Shown here: positions 16,432 to 23,665 of the stretch, in pieces
Layout of the letters: every line of letters starts with the position of its first letter
Position numbering within the stretch: position 1 is the stretch's first letter
Source: Exiguobacterium sp018617385
Lineage (GTDB): Bacteria > Bacillota > Bacilli > Exiguobacteriales > Exiguobacteriaceae
Assembly: GCF_018617385.1 (NCBI RefSeq)
Contig: NZ_JACSKA010000001.1
Span: 1,054,001 to 1,118,000, forward strand
Direction of reading: 5' to 3'
Length of the DNA stretch: 64,000 nucleotides
Program-made: the position numbers and the translations under genes
Notes under the pieces: model-generated
The model's input: the letters and a program-made list of their open reading frames with translations, nothing else
What the model was told of the DNA's origin: nothing
Database searches by the model: none

Positions 16432-16500
16432 AAAGATTGAGACGATGACGACGACGCCGATTTGAATGATGCGTTGTCGTCTTTTCTGTTTTTTCTTCAT
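16390..16500 (-). CDS. prli42: Prli42-like membrane miniprotein
   Basis: A 36-residue protein, begins MKKKQKRRQRIIQIG and ends STFLSSMTMFF, with one membrane helix after a strongly basic head. That layout, and the S-T-x-L near the end, match Prli42, the miniprotein that tethers the stressosome to the membrane in Listeria and is conserved in Bacillales. GGAGG lies six bases before the ATG, and a TTGCAC-17-TACAAT promoter lies further upstream. The C-terminal codons overlap the end of the convergent yqjA-like gene. The coding call is strong; the family name is less sure as the protein is short. Confidence 0.68.
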   Translation of the reverse strand: MKKKQKRRQRIIQIGVVVIVSIFLISTFLSSMTMFF

Positions 16501-16529
16501 GGTCTGCCTCCATATACGTGTTTGCCATC

Positions 16530-16558
16530 ATTGTACAGAATGGAAAAGATTAGTGCAA
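16530..16558 (-). promoter_or_regulatory. Promoter of the Prli42-like gene
   Basis: On the minus strand TTGCAC and TACAAT are separated by exactly 17 bases. The start of the RNA would be about 25 bases before the ATG at 16500. Confidence 0.7.
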
Positions 16559-16571
16559 TCCAGGGGAGTTT

Positions 16572-16579
16572 GATATAAT
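16572..16579 (+). promoter_or_regulatory. Extended -10 promoter of the PepT-like peptidase gene
   Basis: TGATATAAT is an extended -10 element with a perfect TATAAT (16574-16579). Its -35 region overlaps the -35 of the divergent miniprotein promoter. An ATG embedded in it is not the translation start. Confidence 0.6.
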
Positions 16580-16613
16580 GGTCAAGAAATGTTTGGATGG
16601 AGGGATGTTGTTT

Positions 16614-17741
16614 ATGGTAAACGAGACACGCGTGCTCGACACATTTTTAGGGTTGGTCGGCATCGATTCAGAAACGAAGGAAGAAGCGGTCATCTGTGAA
16701 CATTTGAAAGGTGTATTCACAGAGCTTGGCTGCGACGTCTACGAGGACGACGCATCAACGAAGACGGCACACTCTGGTAACAACTTGATCATCACGTTGC
16801 CTGCAACGAAAGAAAATGTTGATCCGATTTACTTTACGGCTCACATGGATACGGTCACTCCAGGTAAAGGAATCAAGACGAGCATCAAAGACGGATATGT
16901 CGTCACGGATGGCACGACGATTCTCGGGGCAGACGACAAGACGGGCCTCACGGCGATGATCGAACTCGTGCGAGTATTGAAAGAAAAGCAAATTCCACAC
17001 GGTCAAATCCAGTTCGTGATCACGGTCGGGGAAGAATCAGGTCTCGTCGGTGCGAAAGTATTGGATTTATCGAAAATCGATGCGAAGTTCGGTTTTGCCC
17101 TTGATTCGGATGGACCTGTTGGAGACATCATTGTCGCCGCTCCGACACAAGCAAAAGTGAACGCGAAGATTTACGGGAAAACGGCTCATGCTGGTGTCGC
17201 ACCGGAAAAAGGAATCTCGGCGATTCAAATCGCAGCGAAAGCGATCGCGAAGATGCCACTCGGTCGTATCGATGAAGAAACGACAGCCAACATCGGACGC
17301 TTCGAAGGGGGCCGCGCGACAAACATCGTGTGTGACTATGTCGAAGTTCTTGCTGAGGCCCGTTCGCTCATCCATGAGAAGATGGAGAAGCAGGCAGAAA
17401 CGATGAAACAAGCGTACATAGAGGTCGCTGAGTCGTTCGGTGGTCGTGCCGAAGTGGACATCGACATCATGTATCCTGGATTCAAGTTTGAGGAAGGGGA
17501 CGAAGTCGTTGAGGTGGCGAAACGTGCGGCTCAGACAATCGGACGTCCGACTCGAATCTTACACTCAGGGGGCGGTTCGGATGCGAACGTCATCGCCGGT
17601 GGGGGAATCCCGACAGTCAACTTGGCGGTCGGCTATGAAGAGATTCATACGACGAACGAACGGATGCCACTTGAAGAGTTATACAAACTCGTCGAGTATG
17701 TCGTGACGATCGTCGAAGAAGTCGCATCACCTAAGCAATAA
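16614..17741 (+). CDS. M20 family metallopeptidase, PepT-like (YqjE)
   Basis: A 375-residue cytosolic zinc peptidase. Metal ligands are seen in TAHMDTVTPGKG (about 67-78), LGADDKTGLTAM, EESGLVGA (the catalytic Glu pair), LDSDG and near the end HTTNERM. The dimerisation domain lies between about residues 175 and 285. It is related to peptidase T and to B. subtilis YqjE, which lies in the same place. GGAGGG is nine bases before the ATG at 16614; a longer frame starts inside the -10 element and is excluded. A role in peptide or acyl-amino-acid hydrolysis is likely. Confidence 0.87.
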   Translation: MVNETRVLDTFLGLVGIDSETKEEAVICEHLKGVFTELGCDVYEDDASTKTAHSGNNLIITLPATKENVDPIYFTAHMDTVTPGKGIKTSIKDGYVVTDGTTILGADDKTGLTAMIELVRVLKEKQIPHGQIQFVITVGEESGLVGAKVLDLSKIDAKFGFALDSDGPVGDIIVAAPTQAKVNAKIYGKTAHAGVAPEKGISAIQIAAKAIAKMPLGRIDEETTANIGRFEGGRATNIVCDYVEVLAEARSLIHEKMEKQAETMKQAYIEVAESFGGRAEVDIDIMYPGFKFEEGDEVVEVAKRAAQTIGRPTRILHSGGGSDANVIAGGGIPTVNLAVGYEEIHTTNERMPLEELYKLVEYVVTIVEEVASPKQ

Positions 17742-17745
17742 AAAA

Positions 17746-17768
17746 AGAGCCGACCATTCGTCGGCTCT
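17746..17768. terminator. Bidirectional terminator between the peptidase and a 57-residue protein gene
   Basis: Nine-base arms AGAGCCGAC and GTCGGCTCT, loop of five, with an A run on the left that serves the leftward gene. Confidence 0.75.
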
Positions 17769-17787
17769 TCGTATGTGTTCGTACTCG

Positions 17788-17961
17788 TTATGCTGCGAAC
17801 TCCAGTGATTCTAAAATCAACTCGTCTGTGCAATGAAGTTCGATCGCTATGTCGTGAATGCGGATAGAGGTGCCTTGTTCCTGTTGGTGCAAGCGATTCA
17901 TCAAAGCTGCGCGTTCTCGAATCGTCTCATAAATCGATTCGGGTTGTTCTGCCTTGGTCAT
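17788..17961 (-). CDS. Small soluble protein of unknown function
   Basis: A 57-residue acidic protein starting MTKAEQPESIYETIRERAAL and ending LILESLEFAA. The ATG at 17961, or a GTG just before it at 17964, lies behind AAAAGGATG. No membrane segment, cysteine pair or nucleotide loop is visible. It appears helical, and its middle, RLHQQEQGTSIRIHDIA, shows no motif I recognise. It lies between the convergent peptidase and divergent RNase Z genes. Codon use fits the neighbours and it fills an otherwise empty 290-base gap, which supports it as a real gene. Confidence 0.6.
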   Translation of the reverse strand: MTKAEQPESIYETIRERAALMNRLHQQEQGTSIRIHDIAIELHCTDELILESLEFAA

Positions 17962-18034
17962 CACAAATCACATCCTTTTCAGCGATTACGTCAAGTATAG
18001 CATGGAACGGCTTGAAGAAAGGACTTAAATATTT

Positions 18035-18940
18035 ATGAAGTTACAGTTTTTAGGAACTGGATCGGGGATGCCTTCGAAACAGCGCAACGTATCGGGGCTT
18101 GCTCTCGATTTATCGAACGTGACCTGGCTGATTGATTGTGGCGAGGGCACGCAACACCAAATGCTCTATACGAAAATCAAACCGAGAAAAGTGACAGCGG
18201 TATGGGTGACGCATCTTCATGGTGACCATGTCTTCGGATTGCCCGGATTCTTATCGACTCGTTCGGCACTCGATGGAACCGCCCCCTTGACCGTCTATGG
18301 GCCAAAAGGATTGAAAAAATGGCTTGAAGCTACGTTGCGTGTCACAGGCTCACATCTAGGATACGAGCTGACCGTGACCGAGTACTCGGACGGGGACACA
18401 TTCATACAAGACGACCATCTCGTCACTGTGCGAAAATTAGAGCATCGGTTCCCTTCATTCGGTTTCCGAATCGATGGTCCAGAAAAACCGGGCATGTTAC
18501 GCGTCGATCTTGTAAGAGAACTCGGTGTTCCAAGTGGACCGATTTATCGAACCATCAAAGAATCAGACCGATTTGAATTTGAAGGAAAATGGTATGACTC
18601 TAAAGAATACGTCACTGAACCGATTCCGGGAAAAATCGTAGCGATTTTAGGAGATACAATCCCTTGTGAGAACGCGCGGAAGTTGGCGGATGGAGCGGAC
18701 CTCCTCGTTCACGAGGCGACGTTTATGGAGGCGGAACAAGCGCTCGCTCGGAAGTATGGTCACTCGACGACACGTGAAGCGACCGCGCTAGCGAATGCGT
18801 GCGCCGTCGGCAAGCTGATTGTGACACACATCTCAGCGCGCTATGTCGGGCGAGAGGAAGAATTTGTTCAAGAAGTCGTGTCGGATTTTCCATCGAGTCT
18901 CGTTGCGACGGACTTTTTAGAATATACAGTGGGGGATTGA
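18035..18940 (+). CDS. rnz: Ribonuclease Z
   Basis: A 301-residue endonuclease that removes 3' trailers from tRNA precursors lacking an encoded CCA. The metallo-beta-lactamase motif is THLHGDHVFGLPGF (about 61-74). LGTGSGMPSKQRNVS at the N-terminus, HRFPSFGFRI, the EATF strand and HISARY near the end are typical; the exosite arm lies around 155-190. Length is normal. AAAGGA lies 11 bases before the ATG. Only one base separates it from the next gene, so it leads an operon that runs on into the ECF transporter genes. Confidence 0.93.
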   Translation: MKLQFLGTGSGMPSKQRNVSGLALDLSNVTWLIDCGEGTQHQMLYTKIKPRKVTAVWVTHLHGDHVFGLPGFLSTRSALDGTAPLTVYGPKGLKKWLEATLRVTGSHLGYELTVTEYSDGDTFIQDDHLVTVRKLEHRFPSFGFRIDGPEKPGMLRVDLVRELGVPSGPIYRTIKESDRFEFEGKWYDSKEYVTEPIPGKIVAILGDTIPCENARKLADGADLLVHEATFMEAEQALARKYGHSTTREATALANACAVGKLIVTHISARYVGREEEFVQEVVSDFPSSLVATDFLEYTVGD

Positions 18941-18941
18941 T

Positions 18942-19826
18942 GTGACCATTCAACTCTATGTATGGGCAGCCTTTTTAGTGATTAGCGTTCTATTAGGGAT
19001 TCGATTAAATCAATTGAAAGAGCCGGAAGCGAACTTCTTTCCAAAGTTCTTATTTTATTCCCTACTTGGAATCGTGTCTTTTCCTATCGGCGGGTTTCAC
19101 ATTCCGATTGGCTTTCTGTTGTCATTTTTGTTCTTTCCGAAACAGAATAGCCGGTATAAATGGTACGGGGCACTGTTAGGGTTCTTCTTTTTTCTCGTCT
19201 TGCTTTTTGTCCCATTGTTCGACCAGTCCGGCTTTCGTTCCGAGTCGCAACAAATCGGTGCCGTCTCGGTCACGGATGAATCATTTGATGACATGACCGA
19301 AAAATTGTTACAACGAATCAATAGTGAATCAATCAAATTAGATCGTGGGAAATTACAGATTGACCGGGAAGGGAACGTTCAATCCATTGAGTATTTACTC
19401 ATGGTGGAGCGAGCCGAGTCGTTCCAACAGATCCGTGTGACATATGGCTCAGGACAACTTTCGTATGAACAAGTCGATGAACTGCGTAAAGAATCTGGAC
19501 AGGCCTTTTTTGAAAAGCTTGTCGAATTCGACCACATGCTGTCGACGTTACGAGGTCCTTCATGGGATGAGTATACTGACGTCGTTTCTGCCCCAGTGTT
19601 ACAACTTTCCTATGATGGGCTGTATGACATGTACACGTTCGAAAACGAATCGATGCTCATGATCAATCGAGACAATGAACTGGTCAAGTTCTGGCTCCAG
19701 CGCGAACCAGTCCTCGCAAACAGCATCCAACTCGTCGGACTGACACGGGAAGGACGAAGTTCAGGCGAACGTTTTGCGATACTATATAATTATTCGATAC
19801 ATCAACGAGAGGATTTGACAGAATGA
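18942..19826 (+). CDS. Membrane protein with extracytoplasmic domain, unknown
   Basis: A 294-residue protein with a GTG start five bases behind GGGGGA. Three hydrophobic helices occupy roughly residues 3-21, 32-65 (possibly a hairpin) and 72-88, followed by a hydrophilic domain of about 200 residues rich in charged and beta-type sequence (for example YEQVDELRKESGQAF). No enzyme motif is recognised. It overlaps the DUF4430 gene by four bases and so is probably an accessory part of the following transporter, or a stress or envelope protein carried in the same transcript. Confidence 0.72.
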   Translation: MTIQLYVWAAFLVISVLLGIRLNQLKEPEANFFPKFLFYSLLGIVSFPIGGFHIPIGFLLSFLFFPKQNSRYKWYGALLGFFFFLVLLFVPLFDQSGFRSESQQIGAVSVTDESFDDMTEKLLQRINSESIKLDRGKLQIDREGNVQSIEYLLMVERAESFQQIRVTYGSGQLSYEQVDELRKESGQAFFEKLVEFDHMLSTLRGPSWDEYTDVVSAPVLQLSYDGLYDMYTFENESMLMINRDNELVKFWLQREPVLANSIQLVGLTREGRSSGERFAILYNYSIHQREDLTE

Positions 19827-20233
19827 TCAAACCGTATTTGAGTATTTCCCTATTAGCGACCGCACTTCTTGTCGGATGTGGCGGAGAAGAAGCCCAACAA
19901 GAGGCGTGCGATGTAAGTCCGACCATTTCCGTATACAATGCGGCGACGGAGGAGACGCTCTATCAAGAGAAGAGTGTCTGTTTGGAAGAGGATGCGACCG
20001 TGCTCGACGCATTGAAAGCGACAGGGCTTGACCTCGAAGTGACAGGAAGCGGAGACATGTCGTACGTGACGGCAATCGAAGGCATCGAAGAAAAATCAGA
20101 AGGACAATCGTCAGGCTGGGTATTTGCTTTTAATGGTGCGCCCGGAGATGAAGGGGCCGGTGCTAAAGAAGTAGAATCGACGGACGTCATTCAGTGGCGG
20201 TTTGAAGAAGATGCGATTGCTTTCTTCGAATGA
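19823..20233 (+). CDS. DUF4430 lipoprotein, probable ligand-binding partner of ECF transporter
   Basis: A 136-residue lipoprotein. Signal peptide MIKPYLSISLLATALLVGC has a lipobox ending at Cys19. The mature part fits DUF4430: a strand with VYNAATEETLYQ, TVLDALKATG, a disulfide-compatible pair of cysteines (QEACD and KSVCL), and the SSGWVFAFNG motif. DUF4430 resembles the C-terminal domain of transcobalamin and intrinsic factor, and such proteins are often next to ECF transporters, which suggests a corrinoid or similar ligand. The ligand is inference. The start overlaps the upstream stop (ATGA). Confidence 0.82.
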   Translation: MIKPYLSISLLATALLVGCGGEEAQQEACDVSPTISVYNAATEETLYQEKSVCLEEDATVLDALKATGLDLEVTGSGDMSYVTAIEGIEEKSEGQSSGWVFAFNGAPGDEGAGAKEVESTDVIQWRFEEDAIAFFE

Positions 20234-20870
20234 GGCAGATTGGGAGCGGCGACATCCTGTCACGCTCCTTTTCTTTCTATTCAGCCATCTATTCATCCTG
20301 ACGTATATCCAAGATGTCACGGTATTTGTCATCGGCCTTGTCCTTTTGCTCATGCTTGAACGTCGGTTTCCGTGGACGATGCTCATCGTATTGATTGCGT
20401 TTGCTGTCGTCTCGGTCTTCCCTGCATTGTTCGGGTGGGAGTTATCGCTCTCTTACATATGGCGTCAGCTGTTGAGGTTGGCTACTTTCTTACTTGGCAT
20501 GCTGTGGATTTCTCGTATTGTTCGATTGGAACGATTGCTGCCACTCCTCTCCAGATGGCCCCGTTCAACTTCCCTCTTGTACGGGGCGTGGGCACTTATT
20601 CCTTCGATGGAACGGGCGGTACGTCAGTCGCTCAGAAGTCACCCGAAAGGAGCCTGGCAAGAAGCGATCGAGAATGGCATTGAGAGCCAAAGGCATGAGC
20701 CAAGATTTGCAGTCGAGCCGATGCGTCGCTTCCGAGCCGAGGATGTTCTGCAACTCCTTGCGATTGGCTTGATTGGTTATGTATCAATCGAATGGACCAT
20801 CATTCCATGGCTCATCTATCCATACATCACAAAAGGAGGTGTTCGTGATGCAATGGCTTTCTACAGTTGA
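20211..20870 (+). CDS. ECF transporter transmembrane (T) component, short and divergent
   Basis: A protein of about 219 residues with four to five membrane helices (VTLLFFLFSHLFILTYIQDV; FVIGLVLLLML; FPWTMLIVLIAFAVVSVFPA; a last one near the end) and two charged cytoplasmic helices (LRSHPKGAWQEAIENG and VEPMRRFRAED) that would be the coupling helices. The usual Ala-Arg-Gly/Ala motifs are not clear, and it is shorter than the typical 250-270. Identification rests on topology and on position between the DUF4430 gene and the ATPase/S-component genes. The start is uncertain; a TTG at 20202 is also possible. Confidence 0.6.
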   Translation: MRLLSSNEADWERRHPVTLLFFLFSHLFILTYIQDVTVFVIGLVLLLMLERRFPWTMLIVLIAFAVVSVFPALFGWELSLSYIWRQLLRLATFLLGMLWISRIVRLERLLPLLSRWPRSTSLLYGAWALIPSMERAVRQSLRSHPKGAWQEAIENGIESQRHEPRFAVEPMRRFRAEDVLQLLAIGLIGYVSIEWTIIPWLIYPYITKGGVRDAMAFYS

Positions 20871-21804
20871 CGGTTCGTTCGAGGCATATATCGAGCGGTA
20901 TCGTCCTCAAGTCATCAGAATGAATCAACCATTCTCAGGAAAAGTTGGTCATTTATTATCTGGTGTTGACCCGCTTCGGGGAGCGGAACTTGCCTCACTC
21001 TTACAAATCGATGCACTATATCCAAAAGCGTTTGACGCCTGTTCAAGCGGAGAACAACAAATCGTCCAAGTCGCTCATTCACTGTTAAATCAACCTGAAT
21101 CACTTGTGCTCATCGAACCGTTTCGCCACCTCGATCAATTTCGTCGAGAACATCTAGAGATGCTATTCCGTCGTATAACCGATCTCGGTGTTCAAATCGG
21201 TTATACGGACCGGGCGCAAGAGTCGTCTGAAGACATACAAATCACTTTTCGACAATCGGAGACGATACCGAGGATTGATGCGACCGATGTATCCTATCGA
21301 CACCCGCTTCAGGCGACTTATGCCATTGAAGAAGTGACCGTCCAAATGACTGAACCGGGTCTCACCGTCTGTATCGGGACGAACGGAAGTGGAAAATCGA
21401 CGTTGCTCGAACTTTTAGCAAGAAGCAGACGCCCTCTTCGTGGACGAGTGAAGCGGGGGGAGCGAGCTGCCTATCTTCCTGCCGAAACGGAATACGGTCC
21501 GTTTCCGAAAGAATCGAATCGGAGGATTGCTCAACTACAAGCCGTCTTGAACGACCCGGCAAGCGTCCTTTTGCTCGATGAACCGACGGTGGATTTAACG
21601 AATGGGGAGCGTACGGCGTTCCTTGAAGCGGTCTTGAAAAAATCCGAATCAGCACGCGTGCTTTGTGCGACCCATGATTTGGCGTTAGTCGACCAAGCGA
21701 CGGACGTGATTTACCTTGCAAGTGGTCGCGTGGTCTTTCAAGGTGAACGCTCAATCTTCCAAGAACGGAGTACGCTATGGTCACATACGTCCTCGCCATT
21801 CTGA
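20848..21804 (+). CDS. Shortened fused ECF ATPase with one reconstructable ATP site
   Basis: A 318-residue ABC ATPase. The ATG at 20848 follows a strong AAAGGAGGTG. Residues about 20-125 look like an ATPase half that begins at the Q-loop: it has a signature, CSSGEQQ (65-71), and a Walker B-like LVLIEP whose Asp is replaced by Ile, but no Walker A and no H-loop His. Residues about 141-318 are a second half with Walker A GTNGSGKST (177-185), Walker B VLLLDEP and His276, but only 61 residues separate Walker A and B and the LSGGQ signature is missing (PKESNRRIAQL). Together they could supply one composite ATP site. It overlaps the genes on both sides, so it is part of a compact operon. Confidence 0.78.
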   Translation: MQWLSTVDGSFEAYIERYRPQVIRMNQPFSGKVGHLLSGVDPLRGAELASLLQIDALYPKAFDACSSGEQQIVQVAHSLLNQPESLVLIEPFRHLDQFRREHLEMLFRRITDLGVQIGYTDRAQESSEDIQITFRQSETIPRIDATDVSYRHPLQATYAIEEVTVQMTEPGLTVCIGTNGSGKSTLLELLARSRRPLRGRVKRGERAAYLPAETEYGPFPKESNRRIAQLQAVLNDPASVLLLDEPTVDLTNGERTAFLEAVLKKSESARVLCATHDLALVDQATDVIYLASGRVVFQGERSIFQERSTLWSHTSSPF

Positions 21805-22322
21805 TTGCCATTCTGGCGCTGTATCGATTTGAGAAATCCGATCTCCCGATTCAACCGCTCGTGCAGCTCTTGGCACTCGCAGTCATCGGGCGTTGGCTCT
21901 TTATGACGATTCCAAACGTACAGCCGACGACAGCCATTTTGATGCTGACCGCACTATGTATTGGATTGAATGCTGCAGCGGTCCTTGCGCTCTTCGTACC
22001 CATCTTGTCAGGTCTGTTGCTCGGGATCGGACCGTTCGTCTTCTATCAATTTTTAGGCTGGCTCCTTGTCGTGACGCTCGTCAGCAGTTTTAGACCGTTA
22101 TGGATGAAGTCGAGTATCCTTTTCCTTACCCTCGGTTTTTTCTCTGGATTTTTATATGGATGGACGACCAATTTAGCGTTCTTCGAAGTGATTGGAGCTG
22201 ATTTTTGGAAGCTACTTCTACTCAGCGTCCCGTTCGACTTGGCACATGGGCTATCGAACGTCGTCTTCCTCATTTTAATCCGTCCCTTGTTCGAGCGCAT
22301 ATTCCTTCGTCAACTCGGGTAA
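21777..22322 (+). CDS. ECF transporter substrate-binding (S) component
   Basis: A 181-residue membrane protein with about six helices and almost no loops. The layout (LLALAVIGRWLFMTIPNVQP; ALCIGLNAAAVLALFVPIL; LLGIGPFVFYQFLGW; FDLAHGLSNVVFLIL) fits ECF S components with the pattern of small residues, GR…PNVQP and G-x-GP…YQ…GW. It overlaps the ATPase by 28 bases. Such proteins bind a vitamin on the outside and topple in the membrane. With the DUF4430 lipoprotein the ligand could be a corrinoid, but this cannot be decided here. Confidence 0.75.
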   Translation: MVTYVLAILIAILALYRFEKSDLPIQPLVQLLALAVIGRWLFMTIPNVQPTTAILMLTALCIGLNAAAVLALFVPILSGLLLGIGPFVFYQFLGWLLVVTLVSSFRPLWMKSSILFLTLGFFSGFLYGWTTNLAFFEVIGADFWKLLLLSVPFDLAHGLSNVVFLILIRPLFERIFLRQLG

Positions 22323-22363
22323 ATATACAATAGTCATATCATTTTGAGTGAGGTGAACGACGG

Positions 22364-22696
22364 ATGGGTGCATATATCAATCTCACAGAAGTCGGCATGT
22401 TTCTACTCGTAGGACTATTGTTTATCTTGTTAAACCTGATTCTATTGGCAAAACGTTACACGAGAGCCCGTTTTGCCATGATCAGTATCCTTGCGGCGAG
22501 CGTGTGGCCAGCACTCATGATTGTGCTTTCCGTGGAACAACTGAGCATCATGGACCAACTCACGTCAGGAGACCTGACGCTCGATGCCGTCATGGCGTGG
22601 GGAGTCGTCATCGCTACAGCGCTGATGACTATGATTCCGGCAGGTGTGTTTCTATATCGGCTTGTGAACGTCTCTCGCTTACACTCTGAACCATAA
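22364..22696 (+). CDS. Small three-helix membrane protein, unknown
   Basis: A 110-residue protein with helices at about 10-29 (VGMFLLVGLLFILLNLILLA), 37-57 (FAMISILAASVWPALMIVL) and 77-100 (VMAWGVVIATALMTMIPAGV). GAGGTGAACGACGG precedes the ATG. No motif is recognised. It follows the S component by 41 bases and precedes a strong terminator, so it may be the last gene of the ECF operon. Confidence 0.65.
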   Translation: MGAYINLTEVGMFLLVGLLFILLNLILLAKRYTRARFAMISILAASVWPALMIVLSVEQLSIMDQLTSGDLTLDAVMAWGVVIATALMTMIPAGVFLYRLVNVSRLHSEP

Positions 22697-22726
22697 AAGG
22701 AGCGACCCGATGCGGTCGCTCCTTTT
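22695..22726. terminator. Bidirectional terminator after the ECF operon
   Basis: Perfect 13-base arms AAAAGGAGCGACC and GGTCGCTCCTTTT with a six-base loop lie between convergent genes. The final bases touch the stop codon region of the SDR gene. Confidence 0.88.
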
Positions 22727-23520
22727 CATGTGGTCGATTCAGCAGGTGTTCCATCAGCCGGTTTCTGGACGCGGCGTAATACTTCTAAACTGAGAGCTCT
22801 CGGCATCAATTTGGCGACCCCGACCAACAGCTGATTCGAGAGTCCGGGGATGATCACACGCTTGTTATTCATCACCCCTTTGTATCCGAAGAAAGCGACG
22901 AGATGAGATGGCATTTTCGAGAACGACAATTCACTCCCGGCACGATTAAAGAAATTTGTATCCGTCGGGCCAGGGCATAATACACTCACATGCACACCGC
23001 TACCTTTCACTTCGGCATGAATCGCTTCAGTGAATGAAAGGACATAGGCTTTCGTTGCATAATAGACGGCCATATATGGACCAGGTTGGAAGGCAGCGAC
23101 GGATGCGACGTTCAACACATATCCGTGGTCACGTTCGAGCATGTCAGGCAAATAGGCTTTCGTCAGTTCGGTCAACGTATTGACATTCAATCGGACCTCG
23201 TCGGCCTCCGTCTCGGCATCGAGGTCGGCGAATGCGCCGGACGTGCCGAACCCGGCATTGTTGATTAAAAAGTCGACAGTGAGGCCAGCTTCGGCGATCA
23301 TCGTCGTCAATCGGACTGCGGCGTCATGTTTTGCCAAATCTAGTGCAAAGATATGGACATTGATGCGATAACGCGTCTCGAGTACTTTTTTTAGTTCATG
23401 CAATCGTGGTTCGTTCCGAGATACTAAAATACAGTCATAGCCATCGCGAGCGGCGAGTACGGCCAAGTCTAGACCGATGCCCATCGAGGCGCCGGTGATT
23501 AAAGCTGTCTTTGACAACAT
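22726..23520 (-). CDS. Short-chain dehydrogenase (DltE-type)
   Basis: A 264-residue SDR. NAD(P) loop ITGASMGIG, NNAGFGTSGAF, the catalytic Ser in NVASVAAFQPGP, YYATKAYVLSF (Tyr and Lys of YxxxK) and the PG motif CPGPTDTNFF are all present. The ATG at 23520 lies seven bases behind AAAGGAG; a longer frame from 23568 lacks a site. The substrate is unknown. It is monocistronic and leftward. A second SDR of a similar class lies at 37096. Confidence 0.85.
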   Translation of the reverse strand: MLSKTALITGASMGIGLDLAVLAARDGYDCILVSRNEPRLHELKKVLETRYRINVHIFALDLAKHDAAVRLTTMIAEAGLTVDFLINNAGFGTSGAFADLDAETEADEVRLNVNTLTELTKAYLPDMLERDHGYVLNVASVAAFQPGPYMAVYYATKAYVLSFTEAIHAEVKGSGVHVSVLCPGPTDTNFFNRAGSELSFSKMPSHLVAFFGYKGVMNNKRVIIPGLSNQLLVGVAKLMPRALSLEVLRRVQKPADGTPAESTT

Positions 23521-23665
23521 GATCCACTCCTTTGATGAAAAGTCATACATTGTTACTGAATTCTTCACGAGTTGTTAAAATCCTGCTTCGTTCGCACATT
23601 GAAACATATGCTAAAGTATAGCGAGAAAATGTGATTAGACTCACAAAGTAGGGAGTAGAATAAAT

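Noticed and set aside
20848..21804. ECF ATPase as a decayed pseudogene
   Set aside because: The frame is intact, the ribosome site is strong, both ends overlap neighbours and the two losses are complementary, so a functional reduced protein is the better reading, though decay is not excluded.
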